This document shows positions 6,129-12,072 of a stretch of 12,072 nt of DNA, one piece after another. The position numbers were made by a program, and so were the translations under genes. The number at the start of each line of letters is the position of its first letter. Position 1 is the first letter of the stretch. The notes under the pieces were generated by a model. That model worked only from the letters and a program-made list of their open reading frames with translations, was not told the DNA's origin and did no database searches. The stretch is from NCBI GenBank assembly GCA_022710245.1, contig JAKLHH010000104.1:1-12072 (forward strand). The letters are read 5' to 3'. This DNA comes from Myxococcota bacterium (GTDB lineage Bacteria; Myxococcota; Polyangia; GCA-2747355; JAKLHH01).

Positions 6129-6986
6129 ATGCGGTTTCCTGGTTCGTGGTTGATCCATGGCGTGCTCGCGGGGGCGCTGCTCCTCGCGAGCTGCGGCGGT
6201 GAGGAGTCGGTCGAGGTCGGCGCGCTGAGTTCGGCGCTCCGCGGCGACGGCACGCCGGTGCGGCTGCTCCACGCCAAGGCGACGCTGGACTACGCGGCGA
6301 ACTGCCAGACGCCGCAGGCGTGCGGCTACGCGTACGGCTACGTCGAGGTGAAGAACCTCGCCTACCAGAAGACCGTGGTCGTGCACTACACGACGAGCCC
6401 CGGCGCCAGCACGCCCTGGAAGGACCAGCCGGCGACCTACGTCGGGCCCTCGCTGCCCGGCTACGAGATCTGGACCTTCCGCCTCCCGACCGAGGGCTTC
6501 TACGCGGGCGGCGGGCTGAACACGCAGCTGGCGATCCGCCTCGCGGTGGCCGGCCAGACCTACTGGGCCAACAACGAGGGGCGCGACTACCGCGTCGCCA
6601 TCGGCACGCGGCCCACCTTCCCGCTGGTCGACCTCGACGGCAGCGACGTCGTGCTGCGGTCGGTGGAGACCTTCGGCGGGCGCATGGTGGGCAAGGTCAC
6701 GCTGAAGAACCTCGCCTACCAGAAGCAGGTGAAGATCGTCTGGTCGACGGACAGCTGGAAGACGGTCCACGAGAGCCTGGCGAGCTACGCCGGCAGCTCC
6801 TGCGGGTGCATGGACTACCGCGACTTCAACGACCTCGAGAACTGGGGCTTCGACGTCGCGCTCCCGACCGGCGCCAAGCAGGTGAAGCTCGCGGTGAGCT
6901 ACACGCCTGGCAGCTCCAGCACGATCTGGGACAACAACTTCGGCAAGGACTACACGGTCGCGGTCCCGGGGCGCTTCGACTTCTGA
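6129..6986 (+). CDS. Lipoprotein with two tandem CBM21-like carbohydrate-binding domains
   Basis: The product is 285 aa. The signal peptide ends in LLASC (lipid on Cys22). Two similar domains follow. Domain 1 (about 43-158) has VEVKNLAYQKTVVVHYTT (72-89), W99-less linker segments, and QTYWANNEGRDY (143-154). Domain 2 (about 168-283) has KVTLKNLAYQKQVKIVWSTD (189-208) with W210, and IWDNNFGKDY (266-275). The KNLAYQK-KxVxVxxT-DxWK and WDNN-G-(D/N)Y signatures are those of CBM21, the starch- and glycogen-binding module of glucoamylases and of glycogen-targeting subunits of protein phosphatase 1. No catalytic domain is attached. The likely role is alpha-glucan or other glycan binding at the cell surface; this is inference. 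The two copies share the KNLAYQK block exactly, which fits an internal duplication. No glycoside hydrolase lies in this window. Confidence 0.8.
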   Translation: MRFPGSWLIHGVLAGALLLASCGGEESVEVGALSSALRGDGTPVRLLHAKATLDYAANCQTPQACGYAYGYVEVKNLAYQKTVVVHYTTSPGASTPWKDQPATYVGPSLPGYEIWTFRLPTEGFYAGGGLNTQLAIRLAVAGQTYWANNEGRDYRVAIGTRPTFPLVDLDGSDVVLRSVETFGGRMVGKVTLKNLAYQKQVKIVWSTDSWKTVHESLASYAGSSCGCMDYRDFNDLENWGFDVALPTGAKQVKLAVSYTPGSSSTIWDNNFGKDYTVAVPGRFDF

Positions 6987-7002
6987 GCCCGGATGACCGT
7001 GC

Positions 7003-7061
7003 ACGATCCTGGATCAGGCCCCGCCGGCCGTCCCGCCGGACGTCGAGTGATCGAGGATCGT
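7003..7061. repeat. Spaced 8-bp inverted repeat with an internal palindrome
   Basis: ACGATCCT (7003-7010) and AGGATCGT (7054-7061) are perfect reverse complements 43 nt apart. GATCC-T-GGATC at 7005-7015 is a compact palindrome overlapping the left arm. It lies between the CBM21-like gene and the next promoter and could end transcription of the former or bind a regulator. No T-run follows. Confidence 0.3.
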
Positions 7062-7094
7062 CGAGCGCTGACCGGCGCGGGTCCAGATGAGAGG

Positions 7095-7122
7095 TTGTCG
7101 GCGGGGGACGCATGGGTATAGT
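7095..7122 (+). promoter_or_regulatory. Promoter of the MBL-fold gene, probably leaderless
   Basis: TTGTCG at 7095-7100 (-35, 4 of 6), a 16-bp spacer and TATAGT at 7117-7122 (-10, 5 of 6) form the best promoter in the window. ATG 7129 follows 6 nt after the -10, so transcription should begin at or next to the start codon. Confidence 0.6.
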
Positions 7123-7128
7123 TGCCGC

Positions 7129-8001
7129 ATGCGCTACCTCGTCCACAGCGTCGAAGGGAACCGGCAACGCCTCGACGGCGGGGCCATGTACGGCAACGCG
7201 CCGCGCGCCATCTGGGCCGACTGGTCGCCGCCCGACGAGCGGAACCGGATCGAGCTCGCCTGCCGTGCCTTCCTGATCGAGGACCGCGCCCTCGGCCGGC
7301 GCGTCCTCCTCGAGGCCGGGATCGGCGCCTTCTTCGACCCCAAGCTGAAGGACCGCTTCGGCGTCGAGGAGTCACGGCACCTGCTGCTGGAGAACCTGGC
7401 CGCGCTCGGCGTCGCGCCCGAGGCGATCGACCTCGTCGTCCTCTCGCACCTGCACTTCGACCACGTCGGCGGCCTGCTCACGCCGTGGCGCGAGGGCGGC
7501 GGGCACGAGCTCGTCTTCCCGCGGGCGCGCTTCCTCTGCGGCGCCCGGGCCTGGGAGCGGGCGCGGCACCCGCACCTGCGCGACCGCGCCTCGTACATCC
7601 CCGAGCTCCTCGCCCTGCTCGAGGGGAGCGGCCGCCTGCTCCTCGCCAGCGAGGCGCAGCACGAGGCGCTCGGCCCCGACTTCACCCTGCACTACTCCGA
7701 CGGGCACACGCCCGGCCTGCTCCTCGCCGAGCTCGCGACCGAGGGCGGCTCGCTGCTCTTCTGCGGCGACCTGGTGCCGGGCCGCCCCTGGGTGCACCTG
7801 CCGGTGACGATGGGCTACGACCGCTACCCCGAGCTCCTGATCGACGAGAAGCAGCGCCTCTTCGAGCGCTGCCTCGCGCGCGGGACGCGGCTGCTCTTCA
7901 CGCACGACCCGGGCTGCGCGGCGTGCGGCCTCGAGCGCGACGAGCGCGGGCGCTTCAAGCCGCACGAGCCGCAGGCGGAGCTCCGCGGGGTCGAGCTCTA
8001 G
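7129..8001 (+). CDS. MBL-fold metallo-hydrolase
   Basis: The product is 290 aa, cytosolic by appearance. It has the metallo-beta-lactamase fold signature [10 protein letters not shown], with metal ligands H107, H109, D111 and H112. Later ligands are H193 (in GHTPG), D214 (in CGDLVP) and H259 (in FTHDP). This complete set predicts a dinuclear zinc or iron hydrolase. The N-terminal [10 protein letters not shown] and [16 protein letters not shown] segments resemble the lactonase/glyoxalase-II-like group of MBL proteins; the substrate cannot be read from sequence. The region after H259 ([15 protein letters not shown]) has two Cys in CxxC form and may add local metal binding. ATG 7129 is preferred over the in-frame GTG-type start at 7087 because the -10 TATAGT ends 6 nt before it. 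It is followed by a convergent gene 58 bp away. Confidence 0.9.
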   Translation: MRYLVHSVEGNRQRLDGGAMYGNAPRAIWADWSPPDERNRIELACRAFLIEDRALGRRVLLEAGIGAFFDPKLKDRFGVEESRHLLLENLAALGVAPEAIDLVVLSHLHFDHVGGLLTPWREGGGHELVFPRARFLCGARAWERARHPHLRDRASYIPELLALLEGSGRLLLASEAQHEALGPDFTLHYSDGHTPGLLLAELATEGGSLLFCGDLVPGRPWVHLPVTMGYDRYPELLIDEKQRLFERCLARGTRLLFTHDPGCAACGLERDERGRFKPHEPQAELRGVEL

Positions 8002-8059
8002 ATGACCGAGCGTGATTCGCGATCGGCGATGAGCAGGCGGTCAACGCCCGAGGAGCTCG

Positions 8060-8506
8060 TCAGCGCCGGAGCAGCTTCTCCGCCAGCCAGGCGACGGGGA
8101 TCACGACGGCGAGCGTGACCAGGACCGAGAGGACCGCGACCCCGGCCCCCGCCAGCGTCCGGCGCCAGGAGACCTCGAAGGGGCTGCTGCCTCGGGCCGG
8201 TGACGGGCTGCGCCCCAGGATCAGCCGGTAGCCGCCGACGATCATCAGGTAGAAGGCCACCAGGCCCGGGACCAGGACCAGCAGCATCATCGCCTCCCTG
8301 CCCAGCTCGAAGCGATCGAAGCGCTCGAGGAACGGGGCGCCGCCGCCGCAGACGAGCAGGCAGAGCAGCCCGGCGAGCCAGGACTTGAGCCCGGCCAGGC
8401 GGACCTCCCGCGAGGTGGCGCCCTCGGGGACGCGAAAGAGCGCGCTGGCGTTCGCCACGGCAGACCTCGGGTGGTCCAGCAGCGGGCGCGAAGGGAGGAG
8501 GCCCAT
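8060..8506 (-). CDS. Small membrane protein of unknown function, three predicted helices
   Basis: The product is 148 aa if read from ATG 8506. I do not recognise a family. Hydrophobic segments lie at about residues 37-57, 72-97 and 117-141, separated by short charged loops (ERFDRFELGRE; a Ser/Pro/Arg loop at 99-112), and the protein ends in KLLRR. It is probably in the inner membrane. ATG 8506 has GGGG 5 nt upstream (plus-strand 8512-8515). GTG at 8458 is an alternative start with GAGG 6 nt upstream and would remove a 16-residue polar leader. The 168-bp palindromic element abuts ATG 8506 exactly, so the N-terminus may have been altered by its arrival. It is codirectional with the upstream yihY-family gene, and convergent with the MBL-fold gene. 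Confidence 0.6.
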   Translation of the reverse strand: MGLLPSRPLLDHPRSAVANASALFRVPEGATSREVRLAGLKSWLAGLLCLLVCGGGAPFLERFDRFELGREAMMLLVLVPGLVAFYLMIVGGYRLILGRSPSPARGSSPFEVSWRRTLAGAGVAVLSVLVTLAVVIPVAWLAEKLLRR

Positions 8507-8674
8507 GCTAACCCCACAGTTCGCTTCGGTGGATCACGATCCGCGGAGGATATTTCGTCGCGGGCAGGGCGCGCCGACGAAGTCATACTCTCGGTATTTC
8601 GAGGAGGCGCAACGAAGCCCGCGGCGAAAGAGACCCGCGCAGCGTGTTCTACTGAGGCGAACCGTGGGGTTAGC
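8507..8674. repeat. 168-bp full-length imperfect palindrome (MITE/REPIN-like)
   Basis: GCTAACCCCAC (8507-8517) is repeated inverted as GTGGGGTTAGC (8664-8674). Aligning the two arms by hand, the outer 26 bp match at 22 positions, and the match continues to about 59 columns per arm (8507-8565 against 8617-8674, roughly 47 identical, one gap). The apex is ATAC-TCTCG-GTAT (8585-8597), at the exact centre. In plus-strand RNA three of the four outer mismatches become G-U pairs. The element fills the whole gap between the two minus-strand genes; its right end supplies the TAA stop of the yihY-family gene. There is no transposase inside. TA dinucleotides sit symmetrically at both ends (8509-8510, 8671-8672), which would fit a TA-target element, but this is not proof. 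Confidence 0.75.
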
Positions 8675-10109
8675 TCGCCGGCGCAGAGGGCGCCGAGGGC
8701 GGCGGCGTGGGCGAGGCCTCCGCCGCGAGCCCGTCGACCACCGCCTGCCCCGCCTCGGCCCGGAGCGCGAGCCCGCGCAGGTCCGCCTTGCGCAGCACCG
8801 CGTCGGCGGCGCGCTCGGCCTCGGCGAGGAGCTCGGCCACCGGGGCCCGCCCGAGGTCCGCGTCGGCCAGCCGCAGGCGCCTGCCCTCGCGCTGGCGCAG
8901 CGCGTCCAGCACCTGCGCGACGGTGAGCTCCTGCAGGTCGCGCGCGGGCAGGTAGCCAGCCTCCCCGTCCGCGCCAGGCAGCTCGACCAGGATCTCCTGC
9001 GCGGCGAGCGTCGAGAGCAAGCGCCGCGTCAGCGGCAGCGGCGCGCCGATCAGCGTCGCCAGCGCGTCGGAGCCGGGCGGCTTGCGGCCGGCGCGGAACT
9101 CCGTCGCCACCGCCACCGCGAGACGCACCGCGATCAGCTCGCGCTGCGCCGGGTTGAGGTCTGGCACGTCGGTCTCAAGGCCCTCGGCGCGGATGGTGTG
9201 GTTCGCGTGCGCGTAGGTGGCGCCGAAGAGGACGATGATCCAGCTCGCGTAGATCCAGAGCATCAGCAGCGGCAGCACGCCGAGGGCCCCGTAGACCGCG
9301 CTGTACTTCAGCGTGCCGGCGGAGATGGTGATGAAGATGTACTTGCTGATGCTCCAGAGCACCCCGGCGACCACGCCGCCGAGGAGCGCCGGCTTGAAGC
9401 GCACCTTGGTCGCCGGCACCATCAGGTAGATCAGCGTGAAGGCGACGCAGACGCCCATCGCCGAGCTCACCGCCAGCACCCAGCGCCCGAGGCCGAGGGG
9501 GAGCCAGTTCAGCACCGTCATGGCGAAGGCCGAGCTCTGCAGCCGCGCCGAGAGCGAGACCGAGACGCCGAGGAGCGGCGGCGCCAGCGTGACCAGGCAC
9601 CAGTAGATGGCGAAGCGCACGAAGAACGAGCGCCCGCGCTGGATCCCCCAGATGCGGTTGATCGACTGCTCGACGTTGGTCAGCAGCCCGACGGCCGAGT
9701 AGAAGAGGAGCAGCACGCCGACGCCGGCGATGGCCCCGGCGCTGACGTTCTTGACGAACTGATCGAGCCAGAGCCCCACCTCCTCGGCGCGCCCTACCGC
9801 CAGGTTCTCCATCACCACCTGCCGCAGCGGCCCCTCCAGCTTCTGCAGCCCGCCGAAGGCCTTGAAGAGCGCGAAGCCGACCGCCAGCATCGGCACGATG
9901 GAGAGGATGGTGTGGTAGGTGAGCGCGGCGGCGCGGAGCAGGATCTCCTCGTTGTAGATGCTGCGCGCGGTGAGCACGAAGACGGCGAGCTGACGGACCG
10001 CGATCGCGCGCCAGCTGCGCTGGTTCGCGTAGGAGCGCGACCACTCGTGCAGGTAGACGGGGTCCCAGAGGTGCGTCACGCGATCGACGATCGTTGGCTT
10101 GCCGGGCAT
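8670..10109 (-). CDS. YihY/BrkB family inner-membrane protein with C-terminal winged-helix-like domain
   Basis: The product is 479 aa. Start ATG 10109 has GGGAG about 7 nt upstream. After a cytosolic N-terminus (1-38), the membrane core carries the family blocks RAAALTYHTILSIVPMLAV (59-77), VEQSINRIWGIQRGRSFFVR (146-165), a VPATKVRFKPALLGG segment (231-245) and SAVYGALGVLPLLMLWIYAS (270-289). Six helices are expected. Residues 318-400 look like the winged-helix (Rrf2-like) extension found in many longer members, and the tail (405-479) is Ala/Glu/Arg-rich, ending in a Pro/Ser/Ala run. E. coli YihY was once called ribonuclease BN; that assignment was withdrawn, and the function of the family is not firmly known (transport has been suggested). 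The stop codon lies inside the 168-bp palindrome, so the low-complexity C-terminus may have been cut or rewritten by it. Confidence 0.9.
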   Translation of the reverse strand: MPGKPTIVDRVTHLWDPVYLHEWSRSYANQRSWRAIAVRQLAVFVLTARSIYNEEILLRAAALTYHTILSIVPMLAVGFALFKAFGGLQKLEGPLRQVVMENLAVGRAEEVGLWLDQFVKNVSAGAIAGVGVLLLFYSAVGLLTNVEQSINRIWGIQRGRSFFVRFAIYWCLVTLAPPLLGVSVSLSARLQSSAFAMTVLNWLPLGLGRWVLAVSSAMGVCVAFTLIYLMVPATKVRFKPALLGGVVAGVLWSISKYIFITISAGTLKYSAVYGALGVLPLLMLWIYASWIIVLFGATYAHANHTIRAEGLETDVPDLNPAQRELIAVRLAVAVATEFRAGRKPPGSDALATLIGAPLPLTRRLLSTLAAQEILVELPGADGEAGYLPARDLQELTVAQVLDALRQREGRRLRLADADLGRAPVAELLAEAERAADAVLRKADLRGLALRAEAGQAVVDGLAAEASPTPPPSAPSAPAS

Positions 10110-10149
10110 CGATGCTCTCCCGTCACTCCGCCGGACAGCGCCGCCGGGT

Positions 10150-10404
10150 GGTCCTGGCCGCGGCCGCTCTTCACGACCGCCCGGCCCGTGCGGCGCCGCT
10201 ATCGTTGGCCGCGGCAGCTTTGCACGACCGCCCAGCCTGTGCGGCGCCGCTATCGTTGGCCGCGGCAGCTTTGCACGACCGCCCAGCCTGTGCGGCGCCG
10301 CTATGGTTGGCCGCGGCAGCTTTGCACGACCGCCCAGCCTGTGCGGCGCCGCTATCGTTGGCCGCGGCAGCTTTGCACGACCGCCCAGCCTGTGCGGCGC
10401 CGCT
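10150..10404. repeat. Five 51-bp tandem repeats in the divergent intergenic region
   Basis: The units begin at 10150, 10201, 10252, 10303 and 10354. Units 2, 3 and 5 are identical; unit 4 differs by one base (ATGG for ATCG); unit 1 differs at about ten positions. Each unit contains the palindromes GCCGCGGC and GCGGCGCCGC, and GCAC/GTGC arms flanking a short loop. The array sits between the yihY-family gene (minus) and a lipoprotein gene (plus), where both promoters must lie. Because 51 is a multiple of 3, all plus frames read through as 17-residue repeats, giving false ORFs. The rest of the 10110-10470 gap holds the promoter at 10434 and nothing else I can identify. Confidence 0.9.
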
Positions 10405-10433
10405 ATTGTAGATCAGATGCCGCCCGCTCGCCC

Positions 10434-10463
10434 TTGACAGCTCCGCGCGCGGCGCACGAAGCT
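10434..10463 (+). promoter_or_regulatory. Possible promoter with perfect -35 for the HEAT-like lipoprotein gene
   Basis: TTGACA at 10434-10439 is a perfect -35 box. With an 18-bp spacer the -10 would be GAAGCT (10458-10463), which keeps only the A2 and T6 positions. It ends 7 nt before ATG 10471, again close to leaderless spacing. There is no Shine-Dalgarno before this ATG. The -10 is weak, so this is tentative. Confidence 0.35.
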
Positions 10464-10470
10464 CACGGCG

Positions 10471-11601
10471 ATGGCCTCACTGTCCTGCCTGCGCCCACGA
10501 CTTCTCCTCGGGCTCGCCCTCCTCGCCGGCCTGGCCCTCGCCACCGGCTGCCGGCGCGCGAGTGGCGGCTCCCCGGCAGGTGCGCCCGGCCCGGGCGCCC
10601 CGACCCACGGGCTCGCCGCGGGCCGCGCGTCGCTCGCCGCGGCGGTCAAGACCGTCCTCTCCGACTGCGAGGTGGGCGAGGACGGGCTGGTGCGCAACTG
10701 CCGCTCCGACGCGGGCCGCGAGCTCGAGCGCGAGGAGCGCGTCGCTGGCACCCGCGAGGCGCTCCGCACCTACTGCCGGGCGATGGAGGAGCCCTCGGCG
10801 CCTCTCCGCGGCCTCGCGGCCGCGCGCGTCGGCCGGCTGGCCTTCCCCGGGGCGCTCCGCGCCGCCGCCGATCGAGCGCTCCTCGACTGTCTGCTCCTCC
10901 CGCTGCGCCTGCGCGTCAGCGCCAGCGACCCGCGGCTGGTCGCCGAGGCGCGCCCCCTCCTCAGGGCCGCCGTGCTGCTCGCCGCCGCGCTCCGCGAGGA
11001 GAAGCGCGCGCTCCCGCTCCTCGACGGGGCGCGCGCCCCCGAGCTGCGCGCCGCCGGCTACGAGGTGCTCTGGGCCAACGGACGCCTGCGGACGCTGCCG
11101 GTCCTCGAGCGGCTCCTCCGCGAGGGCAAGGAGCCAGGGCTGCGGCTCGCGGTGGTGCGCGGCTTCACGGCCGACGGCGCGCTCACCCTCGAGGAGCAGG
11201 CGAAGGTCTGCCCGCTCCTCGCGCCGCTCCTCGAGGCCTCCGACCGCGCGCTCGCCGCCGCCGCCGCGCTCAGCCACGCGGCGAGCTGCTCGAGCGACGG
11301 AGACCGCCTGCTCGCGGCCAGCGAGGCGCTCGCCGCCCAGCGCAAGCTCGGCCCCGAGCAGCTCCTCGCCGTGCGCGCGGTGAGCGGGCTCCTCGGCCCG
11401 CGAGGGACGCCGGCCCAGCGCAAGCGCAGCGTCGCGCTGCTCGCGCTGATCGTCGAGGGGCGCGACTTCGAGGCGCGGCTCCGGGCCGAGGCGCTCGATC
11501 ACCTCGCCGCGCTCGACGTGGCCGCGGCCCGCAAGCTGGCGAAGCGCCACCGCGCCGAGCCCGCGCTGCGCGCTCGCGCCGAGGTGCTGCTCGAGAAGTG
11601 A
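10471..11601 (+). CDS. Alpha-helical (HEAT-like) lipoprotein of unknown function
   Basis: The product is 376 aa. The N-terminus is basic, then Leu/Ala-rich, and ends in lipobox LATGC (lipid on Cys27). A Gly/Pro/Ala linker follows to about residue 45. The rest is almost wholly helical, with repeating Leu/Ala-rich helix pairs such as APLRGLAAARVGRLAFPGAL, PELRAAGYEVLWANGRLRTL and LPVLERLLREGKEPGLRLAV, which look like degenerate HEAT/ARM repeats. Cysteines C66, C77, C102 and C140 lie early and may form disulfides. Such solenoids usually act as protein-binding scaffolds; the partner is unknown. I do not recognise a named family. It is divergent from the yihY-family gene and is followed 20 bp later by a small gene that is probably cotranscribed. 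Confidence 0.75.
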   Translation: MASLSCLRPRLLLGLALLAGLALATGCRRASGGSPAGAPGPGAPTHGLAAGRASLAAAVKTVLSDCEVGEDGLVRNCRSDAGRELEREERVAGTREALRTYCRAMEEPSAPLRGLAAARVGRLAFPGALRAAADRALLDCLLLPLRLRVSASDPRLVAEARPLLRAAVLLAAALREEKRALPLLDGARAPELRAAGYEVLWANGRLRTLPVLERLLREGKEPGLRLAVVRGFTADGALTLEEQAKVCPLLAPLLEASDRALAAAAALSHAASCSSDGDRLLAASEALAAQRKLGPEQLLAVRAVSGLLGPRGTPAQRKRSVALLALIVEGRDFEARLRAEALDHLAALDVAAARKLAKRHRAEPALRARAEVLLEK

Positions 11602-11609
11602 CCTTGCGC

Positions 11610-11613
11610 GGAG
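11610..11613 (+). promoter_or_regulatory. Shine-Dalgarno favouring GTG 11622
   Basis: GGAG lies 8 nt before GTG 11622 but 20 nt before ATG 11634. This supports the GTG start. The site lies just after the stop of the preceding gene, as expected for translation of a second cistron. Confidence 0.5.
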
Positions 11614-11621
11614 ATCCCGAT

Positions 11622-12032
11622 GTGAACGACGCGATGAGCTCCACTTCTGTGATGAACCTCGGCGAGGCCGAGCAGGACGCCCTCCTCTGGCTCGCCTCCC
11701 GCCTGCTGAGGCTCGAGTGGCCGATGGCGCCAGCTGCGCTGGAGCGCCTGACGCTGCAATGGCTGGACTGGCGTGACGCCTGCCCGGCGCGAGATGCTCC
11801 TGACCCGAGGCCGACGCCCGCGGCTTTCCCCGATCCGGAGCCTGAGGCTGCCAGCGGACTGGACGCCCATTCCAGGAAGGCGATCGAGGTTCTGCGCCGG
11901 GGCAGCGGTCAGGTCGCGCTCCGATTCCTCGCCTCGCTCGCCTCCGTGGATGGCACCAGTGAGGTGGAGGAGGACTTCCTCACCCAGCTCCGCGTGGCGC
12001 TGGGTCATGTGCAGCGAGGAGTCTTCCGCTAG
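11622..12032 (+). CDS. Small protein with possible TerB-like C-terminal helices
   Basis: The product is 136 aa from GTG 11622, or 132 aa from ATG 11634. There is no signal peptide or membrane helix. Residues 15-55 are helical and Trp/Leu-rich (W23, W33, W47, W50). Residues 56-78 are a Pro/Asp/Glu linker. Residues 82-133 form two or three helices, with ALRFLASLASVDGTSEVEED (99-118), whose acidic turn after an Ala/Leu helix recalls the metal-binding turn of TerB-like proteins (usually AxADGxxxxxE). The resemblance is short and I am unsure. The gene follows the HEAT-like lipoprotein by 20 bp and is likely in the same transcript. Because the partner is exported and this protein is not, a direct functional link is not evident. 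Confidence 0.6.
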   Translation: MNDAMSSTSVMNLGEAEQDALLWLASRLLRLEWPMAPAALERLTLQWLDWRDACPARDAPDPRPTPAAFPDPEPEAASGLDAHSRKAIEVLRRGSGQVALRFLASLASVDGTSEVEEDFLTQLRVALGHVQRGVFR

Positions 12033-12072
12033 GCCAGGGGCGAAGCTGCCGCGACCAGCAATTCCGGCGAGG

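Noticed and set aside
4215..7004. 929-aa open frame on the minus strand
   Set aside because: It crosses three well-supported plus-strand genes and the minisatellite. Its sequence is Arg/Ala/Gly low complexity, typical of antisense frames in very GC-rich DNA.
8507..8674. Insertion sequence with a transposase
   Set aside because: At 168 bp it cannot encode a transposase, and I could not find a target-site duplication longer than a possible TA.
10150..10404. Possible CRISPR array or repetitive protein gene
   Set aside because: The 51-bp units are identical end to end with no variable spacers. Repeat peptides appear equally in all plus frames, which argues against coding.
8385..11600. Long plus-strand open frame antisense to the yihY-family gene and running through the 51-bp repeats
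   Set aside because: Only its last part (from 11622) looks like a real protein. The rest is the mirror of a clear membrane-protein gene and of repeats whose length is a multiple of three.

Overview
This window is very GC-rich. It carries many secreted lipoproteins with Asp/Pro/Ser/Ala-rich linkers, Cys-rich lipoprotein repeats, a MYXO-CTERM-like tail and a TonB/AgmX-type protein. That combination suggests a myxobacterium-like (Myxococcota or deltaproteobacterial) chromosome. This is inferred from gene style only; there is no rRNA or marker gene. I see no tRNA, rRNA, CRISPR array, transposase or phage gene.

Layout, left to right. Positions 2-2152 are an open frame cut by the left edge. Its first part ends in a MYXO-CTERM-like tail and then runs, with no stop, into a lipoprotein zinc metalloprotease (HExxH). 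Positions 2295-3728 encode a Cys-rich lipoprotein with a C-terminal thioredoxin-like domain. The gap 3729-4050 holds a 53-bp-period array of nested palindromes and a CCCGGGCCGG duplication. Positions 4051-4788 encode a TonB/AgmX-like lipoprotein, and 4971-5669 a stand-alone B3/B4 (Phe-tRNA-synthetase-like) domain protein. The gap 5670-6128 holds a 17-bp minisatellite. Positions 6129-6986 encode a lipoprotein made of two CBM21-like domains, and 7129-8001 an MBL-fold hydrolase. On the minus strand follow a small membrane protein (8060-8506) and a YihY/BrkB-family membrane protein (8670-10109). Between these two lies a 168-bp, full-length imperfect palindrome. The divergent gap 10110-10470 contains five 51-bp repeats. 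Positions 10471-11601 encode an alpha-helical HEAT-like lipoprotein, followed closely by a small TerB-like protein (11622-12032).

The genes do not form one pathway. Most are single transcription units separated by structured, repetitive spacers. The only likely operon is the last pair. Five of the nine genes encode predicted lipoproteins, so envelope and secreted functions dominate. Three genes (4051, 4971, 7129) share a TANNNT element placed exactly 6 nt before ATG, consistent with leaderless transcription.

I found no convincing new multi-gene system. The most unusual items are the 168-bp palindrome, the 53-bp nested-dyad array, the in-frame junction inside the first gene and the CBM21-only lipoprotein.
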